Shown here: positions 31,484-38,809 of the stretch, piece by piece | Layout of the letters: each line of letters begins with the position of its first letter | How positions within the stretch are numbered: position 1 is the stretch's first letter | Source of the DNA: Oscillospiraceae bacterium | GTDB lineage: Bacteria; Bacillota; Clostridia; UBA1212; UBA1255 | DNA length: 38,809 nt | Reading direction: 5' to 3' | NCBI GenBank assembly: GCA_015069185.1 | Contig: SVJB01000018.1 | Span: 1-38,809, forward strand | The notes under the pieces: generated by a model | What the model saw: only the letters and a program-made list of their open reading frames with translations | Databases searched by the model: none | What the model was told of the DNA's origin: nothing | Translations under genes and position numbers: made by a program

Positions 31484-32668
31484 ATGAGAAAGATTCGTTT
31501 TGGTATTATTGGACTTGGTAACCAGGGAAGCAATTACGCCCTAAGATTATTTGATAAAGGTGTTATTGAGAATGGCGTGCTTACAGCAATGTGTGATATT
31601 AATCCGGCAAAGATAGAGAACATCAAAGCACGAACAACAAATACAGATGCAAAATATTTCACAGATTATATAGAAATGTTAGACAGTGGTCTTTGTGATG
31701 CGATTTTAGTTGAAGTACCTCATTACAGCCATCCTGAGATGGTTATCGAATGTCTTAATCGTGGTATTCATGTTATTTGCGAGAAGCCTGCCGGTGTATA
31801 TGCAAATCATGTAAAAGAAATGAATGAGGTGGCGAAGAAGAGCAATGCCAAATTCGCTATGATGTTTAACCAGAGAACCAACTGCGTATATCGTAAGATG
31901 CGTGAGATTGTTCAAAGCGGCGAGCTTGGCAATCTTCAGAGAGTAACATGGATTATTACAGACTGGTTCCGTACACAGCAATACTATGATTCAGGTAGCT
32001 GGAGAGCTACATGGTCAGGCGAAGGTGGCGGAGTACTTATCAACCAGTGTCCTCATCAGCTTGACTTAGTATCATGGGTAGTAGGCGAGCAACCAAAATA
32101 TGTAAGTGGCTTCTGCGAATATGGAAAATGGCATAATATTGAAGTAGAAGATGAAGTATCTGCTTTCTTTGAATATGAAAACGGTGCAACAGGTATGTTT
32201 ATTACAACAACCGGCGAGACTCCCGGAACAAACCGTTTTGAGATTTCAGGCACTAAAGGTAAATTAGTTTGTGAAGCAGGTAAGCTTAAATGGTATAAAT
32301 TAAGCGCAGATAGCCAGGAATTTTCATACGGATCAACTGTTGGCTTTGCAGCACCTAAGCTTGAGATTATCGACGTGGAGACAGACGGTAAGAATCCCCA
32401 GCATTCAGGTATTATTAACAATTTTGCTAATGCTCTTCTCGGCCTCGAAGAATTCTTTGTTGATGGAATAGAAGGTATCAATGGAGTAGAGCTTATGAAT
32501 GCAATTGAGTATTCAGGCTGGCACGGCGGCATGCGAGTACAGCTTCCTGTTGACGGTGATGCATATTATGCAGAACTTATGAAACATTGTGCAGAGTCAC
32601 AGGCAAAGACTGCAGATGATAATGCTGTTGCAGATACATCAGGCACCTTCGGGAGCAAAGAATCATGA
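31484..32668 (+). CDS. Gfo/Idh/MocA family oxidoreductase, first of pair
   Basis: From the ATG at 31484 the product is 394 residues. The Rossmann domain starts FGIIGLGNQGS (6-16). The family motif CEKPAG has the likely catalytic Lys101. The C-terminal domain has GGGVLINQCPH with His191 at the active site. These enzymes oxidise or reduce sugar hydroxyls with NAD(P). AAGGAG at 31471 fixes this start over an earlier frame at 31463. Its end overlaps the second dehydrogenase by ATGA. A short tail after about 365 is low-complexity and unlike the family core. Confidence 0.85.
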   Translation: MRKIRFGIIGLGNQGSNYALRLFDKGVIENGVLTAMCDINPAKIENIKARTTNTDAKYFTDYIEMLDSGLCDAILVEVPHYSHPEMVIECLNRGIHVICEKPAGVYANHVKEMNEVAKKSNAKFAMMFNQRTNCVYRKMREIVQSGELGNLQRVTWIITDWFRTQQYYDSGSWRATWSGEGGGVLINQCPHQLDLVSWVVGEQPKYVSGFCEYGKWHNIEVEDEVSAFFEYENGATGMFITTTGETPGTNRFEISGTKGKLVCEAGKLKWYKLSADSQEFSYGSTVGFAAPKLEIIDVETDGKNPQHSGIINNFANALLGLEEFFVDGIEGINGVELMNAIEYSGWHGGMRVQLPVDGDAYYAELMKHCAESQAKTADDNAVADTSGTFGSKES

Positions 32669-33639
32669 CAGTCGCAGTTATCGGTCTTGGAGTAATCGGC
32701 ACCCATCATCTCAACGTGCTTAAGAATCTTGGCATGGATGTGTGCGCCGTTTGCGACATAGACGAAAGCAAATTTTCAAGTTATCAACTTATACCTCACT
32801 TTACCGACTACCGGGAGATGATGGATACGGTGAAGCCTGACAGTGTACATATTTGTACACCGCATTATCTGCATGCGCAGATGATAATTGATGCATTATC
32901 CCGCAATATAAATGTGCTATGCGAGAAACCGCTTTGCATCAAGTCAGAGGATATTGACCGTATTCTGGCAGCCGAGGCTGCGTCCAAAGCGATTCTTGGT
33001 GTATGTCACCAGAATCGCTACAACCCCGGTAATCTATACGTAAAGCAGTTTGTAGAGGCAGACCCGGATAAGGCCGCCTTCGTAGGCAGCGGTAGCGTGG
33101 TATGGAGTAGAGGTAGAGATTATTATAATTCAGGAGAATGGAGAGGAAAATGGGCCACAGAAGGTGGTGGAGTGCTTATTAATCAGGCACTTCACACACT
33201 GGATCTGCTCTTATGGATTCTTGGCGAGCCGGATAGCGTCACTGCCATGACCTCTAACTTTTCTCTTAAAGATGTTATAGAAGTTGAGGACACGGCCTGT
33301 GCAATGTTCTCAGGTGGTGCCAACTTCTCATTTTTTGCTACAAACGCCAGCCATGACAGTATGTCGGTAGAGTTAACGCTCAAGAAACGCGGTACTGAGA
33401 TAAAAGTAATGCCCAAGTGGATTTCTATAAACGGCGAACTGGTAAACTTTGATGAGATACAAAAGTACGACACAAAAGCTTGTTATGGCAGCGGTCACGA
33501 AGGTCTTATGCGTGAGTTCTATGATTGCGTACAAAATGGCAGACATTTCCATATTGACGGTCATGAAGCGGCAAAAGTAATCCGCTTGATTCTGGCGATA
33601 TATAAAAGTAATGGTAATAAAATAAATATTGAGGGGTGA
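32665..33639 (+). CDS. Gfo/Idh/MocA family oxidoreductase, second of pair
   Basis: This 324-residue protein has the Rossmann start VAVIGLGVIGTHH, EKP at 87-89 with the likely catalytic Lys88, and GGGVLINQALH with His177. It shares the GGGVLINQ signature with the first dehydrogenase, so the two are related, yet they differ by about 70 residues in length. A pair of such enzymes often handles opposite steps (oxidation of a substrate, reduction of a product), which is inference. It overlaps its neighbour by ATGA. Confidence 0.85.
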   Translation: MTVAVIGLGVIGTHHLNVLKNLGMDVCAVCDIDESKFSSYQLIPHFTDYREMMDTVKPDSVHICTPHYLHAQMIIDALSRNINVLCEKPLCIKSEDIDRILAAEAASKAILGVCHQNRYNPGNLYVKQFVEADPDKAAFVGSGSVVWSRGRDYYNSGEWRGKWATEGGGVLINQALHTLDLLLWILGEPDSVTAMTSNFSLKDVIEVEDTACAMFSGGANFSFFATNASHDSMSVELTLKKRGTEIKVMPKWISINGELVNFDEIQKYDTKACYGSGHEGLMREFYDCVQNGRHFHIDGHEAAKVIRLILAIYKSNGNKINIEG

Positions 33640-33643
33640 AAAG

Positions 33644-34972
33644 ATGAAGAAATTTTTTGACGATGATCTATTTCTTGATACACAGGCATCTGTGAAAATA
33701 TATGAAGCAGTAAAGAACCTACCTATCATCGATTATCACTGCCATCTTAATGTACCAAAGATTGCACAAAATGCCGGCTTTGATGATATTGGTCAGCTGT
33801 GGCTTGCAGAGGATCATTATAAATGGCGTGCAATGCGTCTTTGTGGGGTAGATGAGAAATATATAACAGGCAATGCAAGCTTCCGGGAAAAATTTATAGA
33901 ATATTCACGTATTCTTCCAAAATTAGCAGGAAATGCGTTGTATTATTGGTCTCAGTTAGAGCTTAAGTTGGTTTTCGGTATAAATGAACCACTGACAGGT
34001 GATAATGCAGAACGCATTTATGATGAAGCGAATGCAAAGATTAAGGACATTAATGTATCATCTATTTTAAAGCAGTTTAATGTTGAATACATTGCATCAA
34101 CAGATGATCCTACAGATTCTTTAGAGCTTCACGGCAAATACGACGAGACACAGGTAGCTCCGACTTTCAGACCTGACAAACTGTTTACATTTGATGATGG
34201 TTATATCGGTCAGCTTGCCAAGGTTGCCGGAGTGGAGATTAACACTCTTGACGATTTATATATTGCTCTAACCAATCGTCTTGATTTCTTTGTTTCAAAG
34301 GGATGTCGCATATCAGATCACGGATTTGCAAAGTTCCCCAAGGGATATGCATCATATGAGGAGGCAAGCAGCCTTTTCACCAAGAGAAACAGTCTGACTG
34401 CAGATGAACGAGATAAGCTCTTTGGCCATATTCTGCTGTGGCTCACACGCAGATACAAAGAACGGGATATGATTATGCAGATTCACTTTGCAGTTGTGCG
34501 CAATAATAATCCTGAAATGTTTGTGCGATGTGGTGTTGATTCAGGTTTTGACCTGATTGCTAAGGAACAGGACATTAATGATCTGATACAATTCTTGGCA
34601 ATGACGCCGGACAATGAGCGCCCGGAGACTATTTTGTACACATTAAACGACAATAATTTGTCGGCTATCGTATGTGCTACAGGAGCTTTCCGCAATGTTA
34701 AGGCAGGAGCGGCGTGGTGGTTCAACGATACAGTAAAGGGAATTTACAAGAATCTGGATGTTATTTCAGAATACGCTGCCCTTGGTACAAGCTACGGAAT
34801 GCTTACAGACAGCAGAAGTTTTGCTTCTTATGTAAGATTTGATTTCTTCCGCAGACTATTGGCAAATCATATAGGTAAGTACGTTGAAAATGGAGAATAC
34901 GATCTTGAATCAGCAAAGAAAATTGCACAAGATGTTTGTTACTATAATATAAAAGGAGCGTTGAAAATATGA
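33644..34972 (+). CDS. uxaC: Glucuronate isomerase (uronate isomerase)
   Basis: This enzyme turns D-glucuronate into D-fructuronate (or D-galacturonate into D-tagaturonate) in the cytosol. The 442-residue product has the amidohydrolase-type metal motif YHCHL (His32, His34). It also has STDDPTDSLE near 150, a conserved LTRRYKERDMIMQIHFAVVRNN helix-strand, and a TDSRSFASYVRFDFFRR segment typical of UxaC. It is slightly short compared with the usual 465-470. An in-frame TTG at 33629 is rejected because GAGGGG precedes the ATG at 33644. ATGA overlap with uxuA. Confidence 0.95.
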   Translation: MKKFFDDDLFLDTQASVKIYEAVKNLPIIDYHCHLNVPKIAQNAGFDDIGQLWLAEDHYKWRAMRLCGVDEKYITGNASFREKFIEYSRILPKLAGNALYYWSQLELKLVFGINEPLTGDNAERIYDEANAKIKDINVSSILKQFNVEYIASTDDPTDSLELHGKYDETQVAPTFRPDKLFTFDDGYIGQLAKVAGVEINTLDDLYIALTNRLDFFVSKGCRISDHGFAKFPKGYASYEEASSLFTKRNSLTADERDKLFGHILLWLTRRYKERDMIMQIHFAVVRNNNPEMFVRCGVDSGFDLIAKEQDINDLIQFLAMTPDNERPETILYTLNDNNLSAIVCATGAFRNVKAGAAWWFNDTVKGIYKNLDVISEYAALGTSYGMLTDSRSFASYVRFDFFRRLLANHIGKYVENGEYDLESAKKIAQDVCYYNIKGALKI

Positions 34973-36003
34973 AAATGACTTTTCGTTGGTATGGCGAGAA
35001 AGATTCCATACCGCTTAACTACATAAAACAAATCCCTAACATGTCAGGTGTTGTTACAGCTGTGTACGACGAGCCTGTAGGCGAAGTATGGGGAGAAGAT
35101 AAGATTGCCAGATTATATGAGCTCTGCCGCGCTCAAGACCTGGAAATGGAAGTTATTGAATCTGTTCCGGTACATGAAGATATTAAGCTTGGTAAGCCCT
35201 CGCGTGACCGCTTAATTGCAAATTATGCTCAGACAATACGCAATCTTGGGAAATACGGTGTGAAATGCATTTGCTACAATTTCATGCCTGTTTTTGACTG
35301 GCTACGTACTAATCTCAAGACTGTGGCAAAGGACGGAAGTAATTCTCTGTCCTACAAGCACGATGAGTTAATGGCGCTGGATCCTAAGAATCTGCACCTA
35401 CCCGGCTGGGATGAGAGCTACACAACAGACGAACTCAACTCACTCCTGGATGAGTACAAAGGCATCTCTCATGAACAGTTATTTGAGAATCTTGTTTATT
35501 TTTTAAACGGCATAATGCCGGCTTGCAACGAGACAGGTATTAACATGGCAATACATCCGGATGATCCACCATGGGATATGTTTGGCCTTCCCAGAATCAT
35601 TACAAGTGAGAAATCATATGACAAGCTGTTTGCTGCAGTGCCTAACCCTCACAACGGCATTACCTTCTGCACAGGAAGCCTGGGCGCAGGACGTTTCAAC
35701 AAGTTGCCTGAGATGGCAGAAAAATACGCAGATCGTATTTATTTTGCTCATATCCGCCAGCTAAAGCTTATAGACGAGCTTGACTTTACAGAGGCAGGAC
35801 ATCTTACATCAAATGGCGATCTGGATATTTACGGTGTTGTCAAAGCGTTAGTAATCGCAGGCTTTGATGGATATGTGCGTCCTGACCATGGTAGAAATAT
35901 ATGGGGCGAGGACGGTAAGCCGGGATATGGACTTTATGATCGCGCACTTGGAGCTGCGTATCTTAACGGATTGTTTGAAGCTATAGAGAAGGAGACAAAA
36001 TAA
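34969..36003 (+). CDS. uxuA: Mannonate dehydratase
   Basis: This enzyme dehydrates D-mannonate to 2-keto-3-deoxygluconate. The 344-residue length is within the family range. Recognisable segments are FRWYGEKDSIPL at the start, CYNFMPVFDWLRT at about 105-117, MAIHPDDPPWDMFGLPRI at about 197-214 (metal-binding His), ITFCTGSLGA and FAHIRQLK. PDHGR lies near the end. It directly follows uxaC with a four-base overlap, and the mannonate-forming SDR comes one base after it. The next enzymes, KDG kinase and aldolase, are not in the window. Confidence 0.95.
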   Translation: MKMTFRWYGEKDSIPLNYIKQIPNMSGVVTAVYDEPVGEVWGEDKIARLYELCRAQDLEMEVIESVPVHEDIKLGKPSRDRLIANYAQTIRNLGKYGVKCICYNFMPVFDWLRTNLKTVAKDGSNSLSYKHDELMALDPKNLHLPGWDESYTTDELNSLLDEYKGISHEQLFENLVYFLNGIMPACNETGINMAIHPDDPPWDMFGLPRIITSEKSYDKLFAAVPNPHNGITFCTGSLGAGRFNKLPEMAEKYADRIYFAHIRQLKLIDELDFTEAGHLTSNGDLDIYGVVKALVIAGFDGYVRPDHGRNIWGEDGKPGYGLYDRALGAAYLNGLFEAIEKETK

Positions 36004-36004
36004 T

Positions 36005-36835
36005 ATGAAATTACCATTTAATGTAGATTTAAGGAATAAAATTATAGCAATTACCGGTGCCGGTGGTATTATTTGCAGCGAATTTGCAAAAGCACTCAGC
36101 CAATGCGGTGCTAAGGTGGCATTGCTTGACATTAATTATAATGCGGCTAAGAAATATGCAGATGAAATAGGTGAAAATGCACTGGCAATTGAGTGCAACT
36201 GCCTTGATAAAGCAAGCATTGAAAACGCCCATAGCATTATTAATGATAAATGGGGTAAAGTTAACTTCCTTATTAACGGTGCTGGCGGCAATAACCCTAA
36301 GGCAACATGTGACAATGAATATATGACTCCGGATCTTGAAGGTGTGAAGGATTTCTTTGCGCTGGAAGAGAGCGGTCTTAAGTTTGTTTTTGATCTTAAT
36401 ATTACATCTGCGTTCTTAGTAACACAGGTATTTGCAAAGGATATGGTAAAAACAGGTGGTAACATTATCAATATCTCAAGCATGAATGCATACACACCTC
36501 TTACAAAGATTCCGGCTTATTCAGCAGCAAAGGCCGGTATCAGTAATTTTACTCAGTGGCTCAGCGTTCACTTTGCGCCTTGCAACATCAGATGTAATGC
36601 TATTGCACCTGGATTCTTCGTTACAAATCAGAACAGAGGACTGCTTTTCACCGAGGATGGACAGCCAACGGCTCGTACCGGTAAGATCCTGGCAGCTACG
36701 CCTATGAATAAATTCGGTGAGATTTCAGACCTTATCGGTTGCTTGCTGTGGCTCTCGAGTGATGAAGCAAGTGGCTTTGTAACAGGTTCAGTTATTCCTG
36801 TAGACGGCGGTTTCTCTGCCTACTCAGGAGTATAA
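36005..36835 (+). CDS. SDR oxidoreductase, likely D-mannonate oxidoreductase
   Basis: This 276-residue short-chain dehydrogenase probably links fructuronate and mannonate with NAD(P)H. The cofactor motif is TGAGGIICSE (17-26), a variant of TGxxxGxG found in this subfamily. The NAGG-type motif is NGAGG (91-95), catalytic Ser158/159 lies in INISS, and YSAAK at 172-176 holds the Tyr and Lys. Its place between uxuA and the last operon gene supports the role. It is not homologous to the classical long-chain UxuB, so no symbol is given. Confidence 0.88.
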   Translation: MKLPFNVDLRNKIIAITGAGGIICSEFAKALSQCGAKVALLDINYNAAKKYADEIGENALAIECNCLDKASIENAHSIINDKWGKVNFLINGAGGNNPKATCDNEYMTPDLEGVKDFFALEESGLKFVFDLNITSAFLVTQVFAKDMVKTGGNIINISSMNAYTPLTKIPAYSAAKAGISNFTQWLSVHFAPCNIRCNAIAPGFFVTNQNRGLLFTEDGQPTARTGKILAATPMNKFGEISDLIGCLLWLSSDEASGFVTGSVIPVDGGFSAYSGV

Positions 36836-36860
36836 AAAATATAAAGGATTTGATAATTTA

Positions 36861-38639
36861 ATGAAAAAAAACAAGATTTTTGCACTGACGATTCTTGCTC
36901 TGATATTTTGCTTTGCGGTTATTCTTGCAGGCTGCCAAGATGAAACCAAGGCGGCTCCTCGCGAGTTTACAGATCAACTGCCGATTGTAGAGCCAGATCC
37001 GAATACTCACGTGACATTTACTGTGGATGAGGAGGGCTTCAATGTATATGCACCTTATGAGGGAAAGGGTGGCTATCGTTACGGTCCCAGTATTATGTAC
37101 TATCCGGACGGAAGTGTCGATGCGTGGTTTGCGTCAAAAGGGATAAGCGGAGAATGGGACTGGTTTACATACAAGCACTCTGATGATGGCGGTAAGACAT
37201 GGTCTGATGAGAAGGTCATGCTGCAGCCTACCGGAGGATCATACGATCAAAATTCTGTGTGTGATCCAGGTGTAATATATTTTAACGGTTATTATTACAT
37301 TGGTTATACTTCTACTGCAGAGGATGTTGGTTTGAATAACATCTTTGTTGCGCGGTCTGAAAACCCAGATGGTCCTTTTGAGAAGTGGAACGGAAAAGGT
37401 TGGGGCGGTAATCCTGCACCTATTATATACTTTGATGAGTATGATACTTATTGGGGCGCCGGAGAGCCTAGCTTTGTAGTGCTGGAAGATACTTTGTATA
37501 TTTATTATACATGGATCTGTCCTGAAGGGGACCTGATGATGGTAGCGACTGCCGATGCAACCAGTGAAAATTGGCCGGCCACTATGGAGGTTCAAGGTGT
37601 AGCGCATAAAAGACTTGGTAATTTCAGAGAAGACTCATGCGATGTTGTTTATATTGAGGATTTAGGAAAATTTGTAGCATTTTCTACTTATGAACGATTT
37701 ACAGAAGATAGTGGTATATGTGTGTTAGAATCCAATGATGGTATACATTTTACACAGACAGATATTATCCGAACAGGTACAATGCAGAACTTGCATAATA
37801 TAGGTATTGCCAAGCGCAGCGATGGTCATATTCAGCTTGATGACGAGATTTGTTTCGTAGGTTATGCATATGGAGAAGGACGCTCGTGGGCAAAGTGGGC
37901 GACACGTTTCCAAAATATTACAATTAAATATTACGAAGGAGATATAAAACAAACAGATGTAAACGGCAAGGGAATACCGGCTGACGAATATTTTCTTACG
38001 GTTCCTGAGAATCTGAAAACAATTGGTATTACCACGAAGGGCGTAGACCGAAGTGTTAATATCTGCGAAGAATTTCAAAGTACAATAAAGTTGTTTACAG
38101 TATCTGAAATAATGAAGTTAAAAGAACTTGAGGACATCAAGAATGTTAAGATAACCGGTTATGATAGCTCTATTATAAGTGTTAAAGGGCTGGAAATTAC
38201 GGCGATTAGTCCAGGTACAACACATCTGTTGATCCAATATAAAGACTTTTATACAACAGTTACTGTCAATGTATATGATGATGTTTTATACGAAATATCA
38301 AATACGATTATAGAATCATTTACACCAATAAATGAGAATATTACAATTGAATTAAATCCGTCAGATGGATTTACGCATATAAAACAGATCAGGGGATATG
38401 TGGTTTTCCGTAATCATTCATGGGGAGAAGCCTTTAATAGACCTGCAAGTGAGTTCCCCAACAAATCATCACCAAAGGTTCCTCGAGAGAAATTTGAAAT
38501 GACTTTTGAAGTGGCAGATCCGGAGATTGTTTCTGTGGATTCAAGGGGAAGAGTATTTCCCAAGGCGTTAGGCACCACTAAAGTTACGGTAACAATTACC
38601 GGAGGCTTAAGCTTCACAGTTACCGTGAATGTAATATAA
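36861..38639 (+). CDS. Beta-propeller (GH43-like) lipoprotein with Ig-like domains
   Basis: This 592-residue surface lipoprotein has lipobox LAGC (Cys25). Residues about 45-375 form a five-bladed propeller of GH43/GH32-like type, with blade motifs YRYGPSIMYYPDGS, SVCDPGVIYFNGYYYIGYTS and GEPSFVVLEDTLYIYYTW. Several acidic residues could be catalytic, but I cannot assign a triad. Two Big_2-type Ig-like domains follow (about 400-475 and 500-592; the second ends TVTVNVI). It is likely a glycan-binding or -cleaving partner of the intracellular uronate pathway. It is 25 bases after the SDR and ends the operon. Confidence 0.78.
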   Translation: MKKNKIFALTILALIFCFAVILAGCQDETKAAPREFTDQLPIVEPDPNTHVTFTVDEEGFNVYAPYEGKGGYRYGPSIMYYPDGSVDAWFASKGISGEWDWFTYKHSDDGGKTWSDEKVMLQPTGGSYDQNSVCDPGVIYFNGYYYIGYTSTAEDVGLNNIFVARSENPDGPFEKWNGKGWGGNPAPIIYFDEYDTYWGAGEPSFVVLEDTLYIYYTWICPEGDLMMVATADATSENWPATMEVQGVAHKRLGNFREDSCDVVYIEDLGKFVAFSTYERFTEDSGICVLESNDGIHFTQTDIIRTGTMQNLHNIGIAKRSDGHIQLDDEICFVGYAYGEGRSWAKWATRFQNITIKYYEGDIKQTDVNGKGIPADEYFLTVPENLKTIGITTKGVDRSVNICEEFQSTIKLFTVSEIMKLKELEDIKNVKITGYDSSIISVKGLEITAISPGTTHLLIQYKDFYTTVTVNVYDDVLYEISNTIIESFTPINENITIELNPSDGFTHIKQIRGYVVFRNHSWGEAFNRPASEFPNKSSPKVPREKFEMTFEVADPEIVSVDSRGRVFPKALGTTKVTVTITGGLSFTVTVNVI

Positions 38640-38640
38640 T

Positions 38641-38682
38641 AAAAGGCCCGGAGTTCGTCAGCAAGCTCCGGGCCTTTTTTCG
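38641..38682 (+). terminator. intrinsic terminator of the uronate operon
   Basis: GGCCCGGAG pairs with CTCCGGGCC across the loop TTCGTCAGCAAG, then six T. It is the strongest terminator in the window and lies one base after the last stop. Confidence 0.92.
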
Positions 38683-38684
38683 TA

Positions 38685-38809
38685 GTGCGCTCGGCATGCG
38701 TTATTACTTGGTGGTGAAAGTCCACTACAGACTTGGCAGTAGGAACTGTTAGCTAAGGGCAAGGGCGTCCGTTGTGAGGCGGAGTCTGAAGGAAGCCTAA
38801 AGCAAAACC
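38685..38809 (+). mobile_element. Group II intron, 5' end (runs off the window)
   Basis: The block begins GTGCGCTCGGCATGCG, carries GTGAAAGTCCACTACAG, then GGAACTGTTAGC and GTCTGAAGGAAGCC. This pattern matches the start of domain I in Firmicute group II introns that encode a reverse transcriptase/maturase. The 5' boundary at GTGCG is just after the terminator T run, the placement known for terminator-associated group IIC insertion. The class cannot be decided from 125 bases. The maturase frame, if any, lies outside the window. Confidence 0.75.

Overview
The window reads like an accessory region of a low-GC Gram-positive anaerobe, most likely a gut Clostridia (Lachnospiraceae-like). This rests on AT-rich codons, strong AGGAGG ribosome sites, a PPi-dependent phosphofructokinase, NPCBM surface proteins, a long-form hibernation factor and many lipoproteins. 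No species can be named from sequence alone. There are no rRNA or tRNA genes and no CRISPR array. A group II intron begins at the right edge.

Layout. (1) 1-5150: small cargo genes: a His/Cys-repeat surface protein, an orphan Phd/YefM antitoxin, an ECF-like sigma factor with a membrane partner, and an ACT protein plus a TIGR04076 protein. Short repeats that recur between them suggest cassette turnover. (2) 5160-7026: a monocistronic pfp gene. (3) 7063-11663: an operon of three pectate-lyase-superfamily beta-helix proteins (one apparently cytosolic, one lipoprotein, one membrane-anchored) plus a frameshifted membrane-anchored surface protein; a MATE transporter runs convergently. (4) 13209-16657: two tandem metallo-beta-lactamase-fold lipoproteins, the first lacking key zinc ligands, followed by ribonuclease Z. 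(5) 16621-19490: a HipA-like remnant, hpf, a membrane protein of unknown role and an AraC regulator. (6) 19500-21500: a scrapyard holding an esterase fragment, an AAA ATPase (DUF4143) with repeated tail sequences, and an isomerase fragment. (7) 21531-29486: a type I toxin-antitoxin-like locus, then a LacI-controlled alpha-galactoside cassette (DMT transporter, NPCBM protein, GH36 lipoprotein, NPCBM protein, LacI), closed by a 170-bp direct repeat carrying only the antidote half of the toxin locus. (8) 29858-38639: an eight-gene uronate operon (two TIM-barrel isomerases, two Gfo/Idh/MocA dehydrogenases, uxaC, uxuA, a mannonate-oxidoreductase-like SDR and a beta-propeller lipoprotein), ended by a strong terminator with a group II intron start just behind it.

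How the genes work together. The right half is a glycan-use region. Surface NPCBM proteins and the GH36 lipoprotein would bind and trim galactosides outside the cell under LacI control. The uronate operon would take D-glucuronate to fructuronate, mannonate and 2-keto-3-deoxygluconate. The extra dehydrogenases and metal-dependent TIM barrels beside it suggest, by inference only, an oxidoreductive step that frees or remodels the uronate from a glycoside. No sugar ABC or PTS transporter and no KDG kinase or aldolase lies in the window, so those steps must be encoded elsewhere.
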